64,000 nt of DNA, taken from contig CM061142.1 of the NCBI GenBank assembly GCA_030789695.1, positions 151,053,266-151,117,265 of the forward strand, read 5' to 3'. The position numbers were made by a program, and so were the translations under genes. The DNA is from Scilla litardierei (lineage: Eukaryota; Streptophyta; Magnoliopsida; Asparagales; Asparagaceae). Shown here piece by piece: positions 10,741 to 21,449 of this stretch. The notes under the pieces were generated by a model, which saw only the letters and a program-made list of their open reading frames with translations, searched no databases and had not been told where the DNA came from. How positions within the stretch are numbered: the first letter of the stretch is position 1; each line of letters starts with the position of its first letter.

Positions 10741-12100
10741 AGAGTCATCAGATACACCGTTGAGAGATTCCTTCACCGATGAGCAGCTCTTCGCCGTCTC
10801 TACTCTACCATGGTATGCGGACATAGTGAATTATTTGGTGACAGGTAGAACTCCATCATGTTGGTCCTCTCTTGATTTTAAATGTTTCAAACACGAGGTA
10901 AAATCTTTCTACTTTGACGATCCATATCTCTTTAAATATTGTGGAGACCAAATTGTGAGACGATGTATACCCGATCATGAGATTAGTAGTGTTTTACAGT
11001 TTTGCCATGATGGGATATATGGAGGACATTTTTCTGCTCAAAAAACTGTTACAAAAATGTTACAATGTGGTTTTTTTGGCCCACCATGTTTAAAGATGCA
11101 TATGCTTATTGTAAATCATGTGTGCGTTGTCAACAGTTGGGGGGATCACAAAAAGAAATATGATGCCTTTAAATCCCATGTTACAGATAGAAATATTTGA
11201 TTGTTGGGGGATTGATTTTATGGGACCTTTTCCACCTTCATTTGGTTATGTCTTCATACTCGTTGCGATTGATTATGTTTCTAAATGGGTGGAAACTATT
11301 TCTTGCAGGTCTAATGACACATCCATCGTGCTAAAGTTCCTGAAAGAAAATATTTTCGCATGTTTTGGAGTGCCAAAGGCCATTATTAGTGATGGAGGTT
11401 TCCACTTTTGCAATAGGCTCTTCGCAAATTTAATGAAGAAGTTTGGGGTGACGCATAAAGTTTCAACTCCATACCACCCCCAAACGAACGGACAAGCTGA
11501 ACTTGCAAATAGGGAGATCAAGAATTTCCTCCAGAAGACGATGAATCCACGCGCAAAGATTAGAGTCTTCCTTACCGGAAGCTTTATGGGCCTATAGGAC
11601 GGCATACGAGACCATTCTAGGGATGTCTCCTTACCGTTAGTTTATGGAAAAAATTGTCATCTCCCCGTTGAATTAGAACATAAATCTTATTGGGCTATCA
11701 AATCATTAAATTTGCTTGATGCCACATCAAATGATCTCGTAAATTGTAGATTTTGGAGCTTGAGGAGTTACGGAGGAAGGCATATGAAAATGCAAAATTG
11801 GCGAAGGAACGAATGAAAGCTGTGCACGACAAAATGATCCTACGGAAAGAATTCAAGCTTGGGGACAAAGTTCTTCTTTTTAACTCACGATTGCATATAT
11901 TTCTAGGGAAGCTACGTTCCAAGTGGTCGGGTCCATTTCATGTCAAATAGGTTTTTTCACACGGAGCAGTGATTGTGGTGAATGAAAAGGATGGAAGCGA
12001 GTTCAAAGTCAATGGGCAACGACTGAAACACTTTCAAGAAATTTGGACCAAGGAGGACACGACCATGGAGCTTACGGATCCACCTTCGGGTGGCGCTTAA
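10741..12100 (+). pseudogene. Athila-A integrase
   Basis: The zinc-binding region ([15 protein letters not shown]) is followed by a frameshift near 11110, so the second Cys pair is disrupted. The core lies at 11118-11597, with Asp in WGIDFMGPF, Asp in IISDGGFHF and Glu in NGQAELANREIK. Further shifts precede the C-terminal region (11753-11950, [20 protein letters not shown] and [12 protein letters not shown]). The frame closes with DPPSGGA and TAA at 12098-12100. There is no chromodomain, as expected for Athila. Non-functional. Confidence 0.8.
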
Positions 12101-13193
12101 ATCGGTGTGTTCTTTCATTACTCAGTAGTAGTAGATTTTCTATTCTATATTTTACACTTTTTTAAAGGATTTTTGCCTCTAGTATGCTCTTTTCAACTTT
12201 GAGGACAAAGTTTGTCTTTAAGTTGGGGGGAGTGTATTAGACTTTTTTTGGTTATCTTTAAAAAAAAGAATAAATCACCATCACTCACCCTCTAACCATC
12301 ATCTTAGCCCTCTTAAAGTGTCACTTTATCGGATGATTACGCATTGATTGAGTTCTAAAAATTGGTTAGGGTGTGAATTAATTTTTATTCCTTCATGGAA
12401 TTACTGTTAATATGCTATTCATGAAAACTTTCAATTGCCATGATTAATATTTCGAAATAATTTGAATTTATTTCATGCATGCTACGGAGAGGAAAAAGCT
12501 TAAGTATACACGATTTATCAGAATAGTATTCAATTTGAAGAGGAATCTGGCCATTGTTACTAATGTTTATGTTCATATTTATGGGTGTTGAGTTGCTTAC
12601 AAAGAAAAAAAGACAAGAGAAAAAGATGAAGAAACAGCAAAAAAATGAAATGAATAAGTGTCTCATTAAATAAATAACTTGGTTGGCTCGAGTAGTACAG
12701 TCCGAGAGGTCCTTTTTGGCCTAATGCCCTATTATCGTCTGATTTGGAAACCATTGACCGGAAAGTCACTCATTTGATGGAGCGATCCAAGTTATACATT
12801 TTACCGCAAATGTTGCTTTATGCGCGTTACACGAAACTAATAAAAGAAAAAGGAAAAGAAAAAATGGTGAATAAACTAAGAAACTTCAATACCCATGATT
12901 TGAATGATATTTTTGAGATGCCAATTCCTTGGAAATGAGAAAACTAGAATATAACGATGTGTTATACTTTCGCTTGCGCAAAACAATGTTTGCATGTTAT
13001 TTATTAAAATTAAATTAGAGAAAATATCTTGTGATTGATCTTATTCATGAATTGTGTATATTGATGGTCAAGATCATATTGGAAATCGTATTATTGAGAC
13101 ATGCCATAAGCGATTGATAGAATTTATTGTTTTACTAATCATCCGTCTTCATCGCTCTTTTTGCTAGAGACTAGCAAAACGCTAGTTGGGGGG
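12101..13193 (+). other. Athila-A noncoding 3' region with two purine tracts
   Basis: No ORF1 or other coding signal is seen. At 12197-12232 the sequence TTTGAGGACAAAGTTTG, then AAGTTGGGGGGAG, is the conserved post-pol purine tract of Athila/Tat-like elements. The functional polypurine tract TTGGGGGG (13186-13193) directly abuts the 3' LTR. Between them is A/T-rich sequence without recognisable features. Confidence 0.7.
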
Positions 13194-14999
13194 TGTGATT
13201 CGGGTTGAATATTGCATATTTAACCCCATATTTAGCCCTATTTTGTGCTTATATGATGCTTAATTGGTCTCTAATACGTTCGTATTTTGTATACCATCAT
13301 TTATTAGAGAAATCACCTTATTTGGGCACAAAACAGAAATTAACTGAGTATTTCTGCACTTTTTATATTTTTCATAGCTAAATCTCGATCTCACGATTCC
13401 AACGACTTTTTGTTTGTATTTTTCTGAGATCTGTGCTAATTACTGTGAATTTTTGAATGCAGAATACAAATTAAATGAAGAAATACATAAGAAATACGAC
13501 GCACGAATCTTGGTGCATGACGTGGCTTCCATCGGGGGCACCACGTGGCAACCATCGAGCGCTTCCCACTCAATCGAACGACAACAGCATAACGGGCGAC
13601 GTGGCGATCCGATCACCGTTGGATCGCGATCCAACGGTCTGCACGTGATCAGCTCGCAGCGAAGAGCGGGCAAATTAGGGGTGCATCTCGACCATCTGTG
13701 TTTCATCCGATGGCTGAGATCAAGAGCGGATTGGTGAGATTCCTCAGGCGACGTGGCTCGATGTTAAGCGTCTATTTCCGATCCAACGGACACAAATTGT
13801 CCCGCCTGAAGCAGTGCGAGCGGCCACGCGGCAGCACGATAATCAATCCCGCATTTGAACAAATGGCTCTGATCAACTCCGAGCGGGCTTCGGAGAGGAA
13901 AGAGGATGCGGGCGCGGATCCGATCCGCTGGGACACGTGTCAGCTCCTCTTCGCATCCCGCTTCGATCCGACGGCCCAAGATTGCGCCGCTCGCGGATAG
14001 CGGATCCGAGCGGGTATTAAGTGGATTTGAGCGATATTTCGGATACGATACCGACCTAATTCCCCTATAAATACCCTAGTATTCCAGAGGGTATTCTACA
14101 CCAGTTTTGAGCGTATTTTGAGCGTATTGGAGGGGCTACAGAGCGTATTTTCGTGAGATTTTCTAGGGCTTTGGAAATAGAGAATAGAGGGTCTTGCAGA
14201 AGAATTTCAGAGGCTTTTTGAAGAGTTTTGGTGATAGAAATCTCAACTTTACTCCTGTATTTCACGTATTTAGCATGTATTTTGACGTTTTGATCATGTA
14301 TTTGCTAATGAAACTGAGTTTTGTCATCTCCATGCGGGGCTAGTGACCTCATGTGTTGGTTGTGATGTAGTTAGGGCTATGTGATCGTTGATTTTGTTGT
14401 CTTTTCGCCCTATATGCATGTTTTAATCACGAATTTCATTGATTTCCATGCATAATCTAATTAATTATGTTAATCGGAGACGCGTGCATGCTTAATTGTA
14501 TATGATCTAAGTAATACTTATTCGTGATACAATCCAAGACAATGTATCGTAACCCGAGAGGGCACTTGTGCATACGTTCTTTATGAAATCGACGTTTTAT
14601 GTGACTACTTTTTGGCACTCTTGTGTACGCATTTTATTGCCATACTTTCCGACCTCATGCCCTAACCGGATGAAACGTTGAGTTATAGAAAAGATATTCA
14701 AAATCATCGATTACAAAATCCCTAACGAAACCACAACCGACACATGCTCCTCTTATTGGCTCGCTATATCGACCTCCCGTACTTGCTTTAGTTTTAATTT
14801 CTTATCTACTCAAACCATCATCACAATTGTCTCACAATCGAAAGGTGGTAATTTTTCATCGTTTTATTAATCTTTTGAAATTGATTCTTTTGGTTTACAG
14901 GTCGACTGTCCCGTGGATTCGATACCTGACTCTCCAGGTTTACTACTTGATCGATCTCCTGCACTTGGAAGTAGCACTCACATCTTTTGAGACGAGTCA
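13194..14999 (+). repeat. 3' LTR of Athila-A (1806 bp)
   Basis: Begins TGTGATTCGGG after the purine tract and ends GACGAGTCA. The U3 part contains a perfect 24-bp palindrome at 13615-13638 (half-site ACCGTTGGATCG), more GGATCCGA-type palindromes near 13915-14010, and a TATA box (CCTATAAATA) at 14064-14073. The right edge is abrupt: element E sequence starts at 15000. Confidence 0.9.
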
Positions 15000-15915
15000 C
15001 CCCGGCATCCTCGAACACTGATTCCTGGTCGCCCATCGGGAAGCTCGGTGTGAAAAGCTCCACCTTGGGAATAGCCTTGACCTCGACTTTCTTTGCCTTG
15101 AAGCTTTCGAGCGCTGCCTCGCCACTAGGATGCCTCGACTTCCTCTGGTCTGCCTGCTCCTGCTCACAAGGGGGCATCCATAAGGCCAACACTCGGTTGC
15201 TTTAGACTTCAGAGGAAGGTCCGAGCGAAGGGGGATCGCAATGGTGACCTAGGGTATGTCGACCGTTAGATTGGCCACCGGCTCCTCGACATCGTCAATA
15301 TGGACAATGTCACCCTGCGTGAGCTCGCTCTCTTGATGGGTACAAGAGGCAGCCGTGGACGTCATCTTCTTCATTCTCTTTCTCCACTCCTCCTCCTCAG
15401 CCCAAACGGTGGACGCCACCTCCAAGCCCCGCTTCTCCACAGCCTTCTTTGTCAAGCCCGGTACCACCCCCTTGCCTTTGATCTTGGCTACCAGCTTCTC
15501 AGTCGACGGTTTGCCCATAGCCATCCTCATCAGTACATCTCAGGACAGACTCATGTCCGCACCTGCAAAGAGAAAAGAGATCAGGGTGAGCAAATATGAA
15601 GAAGGCCGCTGAGATCGCAGTACCTTCGGGCCAGATATGTAAGGCGATCTGGTCGTCCTTAACCAGCTTCGCATGTTTTCAGAGCTCTTGGGGATCTCCA
15701 TTAAGATCTTGGAGTACTCCAATTCTTGTCCCTACAGAGTCACCTCCTTGTTCTCTTGAGGATTCAACCTCCCCCAGTTCGACCGTAAAGTCAAGTCCGT
15801 CGGCGTCGAGATGAAAACAAACCTCTCCTTCCAATCCCTCACTTACTCGAAAACTCAAGGAAGAGATGCCGATCCCTCCTTGCACTGACCTAATAGTACA
15901 CTCCTCTCCGATATG
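15000..15915 (-). pseudogene. Element E coding region, C-terminal part (putative gypsy-type transposon protein)
   Basis: Read from 15915 down, the minus strand gives a WKERF-containing segment (VRDWKERFVF near 15830), then a probable intron (GTACTGCG...CTCTTTGCAG, about 15630-15560). A lysine-rich region (KPSTEKLVAKIKGKG) and the frame ...GDQESVFEDAGV follow, running into the Athila-A boundary at 15000. The order and motifs match the downstream half of plant proteins annotated as putative gypsy-type transposon (PF04195-like), whose N-terminal half lies at 42297-42868. Stops and frameshifts make it a pseudogene. It is cut on both sides by Athila insertions and is the oldest layer seen here. 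Confidence 0.6.
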
Positions 15916-16160
15916 TGACGTGCGTTTATATTTCCTATATTCGCGCACGTTTTCCTCTGTGTTTTCCGCTATTTTCCGCCGTCTTGTATTCGTTTTCTCG
16001 TATTTTCTCATTTTCTTTCACTTCTTTTTGTTTTCGTGTGTTTTCAGGAGATTGCCCGCATAGGGGACATATAACGAAGATATCATAAGTCCCCGAAGCA
16101 ACGGGAGGAGTCACGCATGATCCAGGGGGTCAAACGACAAAGATAGCATCTTTCAGCCCC

Positions 16161-16530
16161 TCACCCGACCGGTTGGTCACTTCCAACCGATCGGGTGATG
16201 CATGCGTGCACCACCCGGACACAAGCTGGAGCGGTCAGAAAGTCAATCGGTCAATTCAGAGACCGGTTCACACATCCCAACTCTCTGGAATTTGATGCTG
16301 AATGCCAACCGATCGGGTGACCTTCACCCGATCGGTTCATCTGTTGCCAATTCTCCGAAGCCAAGACACGGAGAGCTCAACCGACCGGTTCACCCGACGG
16401 TGCGAAGATCTAACCGGTCAGCTTTAACCCTCAACCGACCGTGCCGTATGACCGGGTGAAGTCCTATGCTGAGCTGTCGAAGAACGAAGTAAATCACCCG
16501 ATCGGTTGACTTTTCAACGGATCGGGTGAT
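16161..16530. repeat. Palindromic CACCCGATCGGTT array in the Athila-B LTR
   Basis: At least five pairs of inverted TCACCCGATCGGTTG / CAACCGATCGGGTGA motifs form short hairpins. The clearest is at 16161-16200 (16-bp arms, 6-base loop) and another lies at 16494-16530, ending about 10 bp from the TATA box. Several copies are mutated to ACCGGTC forms. Confidence 0.85.
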
Positions 16531-16539
16531 ATCGTTTTC

Positions 16540-16549
16540 TATATATATG
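16540..16549 (+). promoter_or_regulatory. TATA box of the Athila-B 5' LTR
   Basis: TATATATATG directly follows the palindrome array. The same array-TATA order is present in the inverted 3' LTR (TATA complement at 43821-43830). Confidence 0.65.
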
Positions 16550-17507
16550 ACCCCTAGGTTTTCCAGAAACGGGAGTTGTTATTTTTTGCTGGTTTTTCTC
16601 TCTCTTGACGGCTGTAATTTTCTAGATATTTGTAAGTTGTCTGATCTTTACCAAAATTTAATATAGTATTATTTGCATTGCTCTTACTGCTTTTAATCGC
16701 TTGATCATGTTTTAACGGTCGATTTTGATTTAGATTGCTTTTTAGTAAATATGTGTGAGTAGTTCCCTAATCTGGGATTTTGGTGGAAACCCCTTCGTGG
16801 GTTCTCCCCGATGCGTCCATAGGACTAGGAAATCGATAGGGATTAGGAATCTACCGGTTACGCGGGGTGTTTTATTGTCATCGGCGGGAAAAAGACCGCC
16901 TTTGACCGTTGGGCCAAGGGGGAATAAACTTGGCGGTTGACTCCCTAACCATAGCTCACGCCCTTAGCGTAGACGTCGAATCCTAGCGCACGGGAGCGGT
17001 AGGATAAGATGTTGGGAGTTATCGTTGCGAGATTAGTGCTCCCGGAGTCGGTCAGTGTTAATAGACATGGGAATGCCCACTGACCGAACCCGGGAAGTCC
17101 GGCATATCATCCTGGGCACCGACCTAAATATCGGGCCCATGGGACGCTGGTACCACTCTTAGAGGCAACGACTCACCATTAGACCCTAATTCCGATCGCT
17201 ATCCTACCCGTAGGCCGTATCGGCGAGAATCGCACGATAGGGTGGAAACTGAAGTCCTGGGTTTTCCCTTTATATTGTTTATCCCTCGCATTCTATTTTC
17301 TGTGATAATCCATCATCCGATTCAGGCTAGCTCGCCTATGGGGTGAATCCGATCCTTCTTGACACAAGCACAACCACACCTCCCTGAGTTCGACCCCCAA
17401 GCCACACTACAACACAGTGCGCTTGTGGTTATAAATATTTAAATCTCATGTCCCCAATTATTTATTGCACACATCTGACGCACAAATGTGGGGGACGTCC
17501 AGCTTTA

Positions 17508-17525
17508 TGGCGCCGTTGCCGGGAG
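17508..17525 (+). other. Primer-binding site, tRNA-Asp type
   Basis: TGGCGCCGTTGCCGGGAG, six bases after the LTR, differs at one position from the Athila-A site. Confidence 0.85.
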
Positions 17526-17711
17526 GCAACGTGCTTGTTATTTTAGGATTTCATGAACCCTTGAGTCTAGCTAACATCTCTATCTCGTGATAATTTTTGC
17601 ATTCTTCTTTTTCCATTTCTATTTTATTTTCTTATTTTTATTTTTATTTTTTATTTTTTATTTTATCCGTTTCTTTCCCACTTTTCGCTTCACGGGTGTT
17701 TGTTGTTTTTA

Positions 17712-19077
17712 ATGCACATGAGTTCAAGGAGTCTCGACGACTTGATTCCTGTTGATCCTGAGATAAACGCCACCCTAAGGCGTCTTGCCGTAGAGAAGCG
17801 AAGAAGAGAAGAGCCTGAAACCATGGGGGAGAATACCCCACCTCACAAGTCCCTGCTGGAGTACTCGATGCTATCCATCGAGTCCACCTCCGCCATCCGT
17901 CCTCCTGCTATTACGGCGCAAAGCTTCGAGCTTAAGCCGTCTTTGGTGACGTGGATCCAGCAGGATCAATTCTCGGGGGCACCCATGTAGAGCCCCATCA
18001 AACATTTGGACTCCTTCTTGGAGAAATGTGACACCTTCCGGATAAATGGTGTCACAACTGAGGCGATCCGTCTGAAGCTATTCCCCTTCTCTCTGCGGGA
18101 TAAGGCCAAGCTGTGGCTTAGGGGAAAGGACCCGAATACGTTCAGAGAAGCTTTCAAATGCTTTTCTGACAAAGTTCTTTCCTCCGGGGAAGACCATGAA
18201 GCTGAGGAGTGAGATCTCCTCATTCTCCCAGGCCAGCCACGAGTCTCTGCATGAAGCCTGGACCAGATACAAGGAAATGCAGTGGAGATGTCCCCACCAC
18301 GAGCTCCCCAAGTGGCAGATCATAAATCTGTTCTATAATGGGTTAAGGGACGATTTAAAATCCTCGATGGATGCGACGGCTGGAGGGTCCTTCATGTTCA
18401 GGAGTGAAGAAGATACCGGGAACATTCTAGAAAATATGGCATCTAACAATGAGCGGTGGTGTGACGAGAGAGCCACACCTAGATCTGGGGGAATCCATAG
18501 GGTCGAGGACGTCGACCAATTATCCAGCAAGTTTAACTTACTGTCGACCCAGATCTCTGCTTTGATGGTAGGCACCGGTGGCGTCGGAGCACAACAGATT
18601 GCTGCGGTGGAATCTGAAGTCATGGGGGATTTCGAGGGAGGTGACATTTCACCCCCGGTGGACCAGGCGAGCGCGTTATTTTACAATCCTACGGGGAATG
18701 CGCCTTTTCCACCACGAACCAACTCCAATCCGGCCTATTCTCCGAACAACCGGAACCACCCCAACCTTAGCTACCGGGCACCGTATCAGCAGCCGCCGCC
18801 TCAGCAGCAGCAACAACAAATATATCAGCCGGCTAGGCCTTAGCAGCAGTTTCAGCAGTAGCAGTTTCAGCAGTAGCATCCTTCACAACAGTATCAACAA
18901 TATGCTCCCAGGAATCAGCAACCAGTTCAGTAGCAACAGCAATATGGCCAACAGAGGGCCATCTCTCCGGTTGAGTCCCTTTTGACTCAATATATCACCA
19001 ACCAGGAGAAGATAAATTTGAAATTGGAAATGGGACACCGGGCTCTCACGGACCAGGTAACCCAGCTGGGGTTATAA
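17712..19077 (+). pseudogene. Athila-B gag
   Basis: I start at the ATG at 17712 (MSSRSLDDL follows). The first frame contains the gag core (FLEKCDTFRI, IRLKLFPFSLRDKAKLWL) with a TAG at 17988-17990, and shifts frame near 18196-18212 into ISSFSQASHESLHEAWTRYK and CPHHELPKWQIINLFYNGL. A Gln-rich tail follows. The second frame is continuous with the protease but has in-frame stops at 18841, 18859, 18874, 18931 and 19075; the first four are TAG next to CAG codons, as C-to-T changes would give. No zinc knuckle is visible. Retrotrans_gag family, Athila type; dead. Confidence 0.8.
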
Positions 19078-20283
19078 GTGGTGAACCTTTTAAGGTCGCA
19101 GAAACTATTGCCGCCACAACCTGAAGTGAACCCGAGGGGAGCAAACCAAACTTTGGCACTCACACATGAGCATGCGAATGTGTCTGCCATCGTGTTAAGG
19201 AGCGGAACACAAATCCCTACAAGAGTGCCTCCAAAGGAACCGGAAGCACCATTGTTCGTAGAGCGACCAAGTGAAATAGCCAAGGACAACGGTGCTTCGT
19301 CGCCAAGGCCAACGACTCCGGAGGGAGTCCCCAAAGAAGAAAAGAAGAAAAACAAGGAAGGGATCCTCAGAGTGTTCAAGCCCGTTGTGCCTTTTCCACA
19401 ACGGCTAGCCCAAGCCAAGATAGATGAAAAGTATGGTAAATTCTTTGCCATGGTCAAGGATCTAAGCTTGCAAATCCCCTTCCTCGAAGCTATCGAGACG
19501 ATTCCCTCTTACGCCAAATTTCTAAAGGACTTAGTGACAAGAGGGTCTAGAAAGGAGAAGGTAGTATTGACGGCAGAATGCAGTGCTCTCATTCAGAGAG
19601 CAAATCCGCCTAAGCTTAAAGACCCGGGGAGTTTCTCTATCCCTTGTGCGATCGGGGAGGTAAAGATCCATCGTGCGCTCGTTGATCTTGGAGCGAGCAT
19701 CAGTTTGATGCCCCTGTCACTATATAAGAGGATAGGGATGGGTGACTTGGAGCCCACCGGAATGACCCTACAGCTTGCAGACCGCTCGGTCAAATACCCG
19801 GTGGGGGTTGTAGATGACCTCCCCGTCAATGTTAGAGGGGTGCATGTGCCTATGGACTTCGTTGTCATGGACATGCCTGAAGATGCACACACCCCCATCA
19901 TCCTTGGACGGCCTTTCATGGCCACTGCCGGCGTATTAATCGATGTGAAGAATGGGAAAATTTCCCTTAATGTTGGCAACGAAAAAGTCGAGTTTGACTT
20001 GGGGTTGTCAATGAAGCACCCCGATCCCCCGGATGATCCAAGATGCAACGTGCTGGAGTTAGAAACAGAGAGAGCTGTGGAGGAAAGCTCCTGGGAAATT
20101 CTTTCAAGAAATCCCCCCGATAGCATGGGGGACTCAGAAGAACGTGACGGCCCGAAAAATGATGACACTGCTGGGAAAGCGGATGTGGCACACACAATCC
20201 TCCCAGATTTCAAAAAGCTTCTCCAACGAGGAGAAAAGGGAAAGAGCCCATGGGACTCATCGGAGATGAGATCCGGATCCTAA
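19078..20283 (+). CDS. Athila-B protease region, open frame
   Basis: This 401-codon open frame follows the last gag stop in the same frame, so the true protein began in gag and no separate start is proposed. It has a linker (KPVVPFPQRLAQAKIDEKYG), then a retropepsin-like domain with active-site motif DLGAS, the QLADRSVKYPVG strand and TPIILGRPFMATAG. This matches the protease of Athila-A motif by motif. The stop at 20281-20283 is followed by about 360 bp without coding signal and without any RT motif. That the protease frame is open while the enzyme modules are missing is notable. Confidence 0.75.
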   Translation: MVNLLRSQKLLPPQPEVNPRGANQTLALTHEHANVSAIVLRSGTQIPTRVPPKEPEAPLFVERPSEIAKDNGASSPRPTTPEGVPKEEKKKNKEGILRVFKPVVPFPQRLAQAKIDEKYGKFFAMVKDLSLQIPFLEAIETIPSYAKFLKDLVTRGSRKEKVVLTAECSALIQRANPPKLKDPGSFSIPCAIGEVKIHRALVDLGASISLMPLSLYKRIGMGDLEPTGMTLQLADRSVKYPVGVVDDLPVNVRGVHVPMDFVVMDMPEDAHTPIILGRPFMATAGVLIDVKNGKISLNVGNEKVEFDLGLSMKHPDPPDDPRCNVLELETERAVEESSWEILSRNPPDSMGDSEERDGPKNDDTAGKADVAHTILPDFKKLLQRGEKGKSPWDSSEMRSGS

Positions 20284-20644
20284 AACGAGTGGCAGTGGAC
20301 GCCAATATGAGGGAGAAGCCCCCGGACCCCGTCAACAAAGGGAGAGTCGTTGAGCGAGTCTTCTTGTCACCGCCGACTACACCAAAAGCTACCAGCTCTG
20401 AAGCTGAAGCGATGCCAGACTTTGGGCATCACCCGTATCGCCCACCTTGAACATCATCTATGGGCATCGAGCTAACGACGTTAAACAAAAGTGCTTCATG
20501 GGAGGCAAACCATGCTCTAAACCTTTGTTTCCAATTTTTAGGACTTTTTTTAACTTTATTTTATCTATTTTAATAAATAAATCCAGCCGCAAGAACTTCC
20601 GTTGAGGGACTTAGGCCATTTGTGGACTTTTGCAGAAAACAAGG
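20284..20644 (+). other. Noncoding stretch where pol would be expected
   Basis: Both strands were checked by eye for RT (FxDD), RNase H and integrase (HHCC, DD35E) motifs; none is seen. The first 170 bp can be read as a decayed protease tail. The rest is A/T-rich. Confidence 0.6.
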
Positions 20645-20998
20645 CCCCAACCGATCGGTTGATAACTCAATCGATCGGTTGGGATGTATCAGCTGATGGC
20701 CGTATCAGTCACTCAACGAACCGATCGGGTGAAGAAATGTGAGACCGGTTGGCAGACCGAGTGAACTGGGGCTGAAGTCTCGGGAAATTTTCAGATTTTG
20801 TCAACCGATCGGGTGATGAGAAGCATGACCGGTTAACTGACCGGGTGAACAACACCAAACTCTCGGAAAAATTTGTGGAGCGACCAACCGATCGATTGAG
20901 TTATCAACCGATCGGTTCGCCTGTAGCGTCTCTTCAGCTGAAATTCTCGACCCATAAGTCAACCGATCGGGTGACAACTCACCCAATCGGTTCGACTT
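20645..20998. repeat. Internal palindromic ACCGATCGGTT array upstream of ORF1
   Basis: At least four hairpin pairs of the same motif as in the Athila-B LTR, for example CCAACCGATCGGTTGA / TCAATCGATCGGTTGG at 20646-20682 with a 4-base loop, and a last pair at 20959-20998. It ends 6 bp before a TATA box. Confidence 0.85.
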
Positions 20999-21003
20999 AA
21001 ACC

Positions 21004-21012
21004 CTATAAAAG
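21004..21012 (+). promoter_or_regulatory. Putative internal TATA box for ORF1
   Basis: CTATAAAAG lies 438-446 bp upstream of the ORF1 ATG (21450) and immediately downstream of the internal palindrome array, copying the layout of the LTR promoter. A C/T-rich leader follows. Promoter function is inferred. Confidence 0.55.
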
Positions 21013-21449
21013 GCCCCCGCCCCAACCGTTCATCTCCCTCGCCCGATCTCGCAGCTCCTGCCGTCGATTCGTCTCCCCTACTCTCCCAACGGCCGAAAAA
21101 CCCTCTCCCACGACCTCCACTCCCCCTCTAGCCTCTCTCTCCACCTACCCCTTCCATCTCTCCATCATTCTCTGTCTCTCTCCCCCCCATTTCGCTTCCT
21201 CAAGCCCTAATTCCACAATCTCCCCCTGTTTTCGAATTTTTGCTGAAGAGAAGTGCCGCGGCTCCACAATCCGTCCAATTGCACGGTGTTTGGTCAACTT
21301 CAAGCAAGGAACTCCAATCTCTACTGGGTAACTTCGCTCCACTGCTCAAATTTTACTTTTTACCCTAGAATTTCTACTTGCTTGATTGTTTGTGTGTGCG
21401 TGCTTTTATCGTATTCTACACACATTTGCATCACACTCACGCACCCACT

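Larger units (their letters stand above)
5385..14999 (+). mobile_element. Athila-A: Ty3/gypsy Athila-lineage element, decayed
   Basis: The components are a 5' LTR fragment (5385-6688), a tRNA-Asp-type primer site (6695-6712), gag, protease, RT, RNase H and integrase in gypsy order, a 1.1-kb noncoding 3' region, and a complete 3' LTR (13194-14999). Gag and RT motifs and the primer site fit the Athila lineage. No ORF1 (env-position ORF) is visible between pol and the 3' LTR. The body has several frameshifts and stops. The base after the 3' LTR (15000) lies inside element E, so Athila-A inserted in E; the target duplication should start CCCCG. Confidence 0.85.
15916..17501 (+). repeat. 5' LTR of Athila-B (1586 bp)
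   Basis: Starts TGACGTGCGTTTATATTT and ends GGGGGACGTCCA. The inverted partner at 42869-44453 is 1585 bp long and nearly identical. It contains a palindrome array (16161-16530), then TATA. The downstream part is a long transcribed leader with repeated G-rich motifs. Confidence 0.9.

Noticed and set aside
15249..15612. Host gene next to Athila-A
   Set aside because: The Lys-rich frame and intron-like segment fit the C-terminal half of a retrotransposon-type (PF04195-like) protein continued at 42868, not a single-copy host gene.
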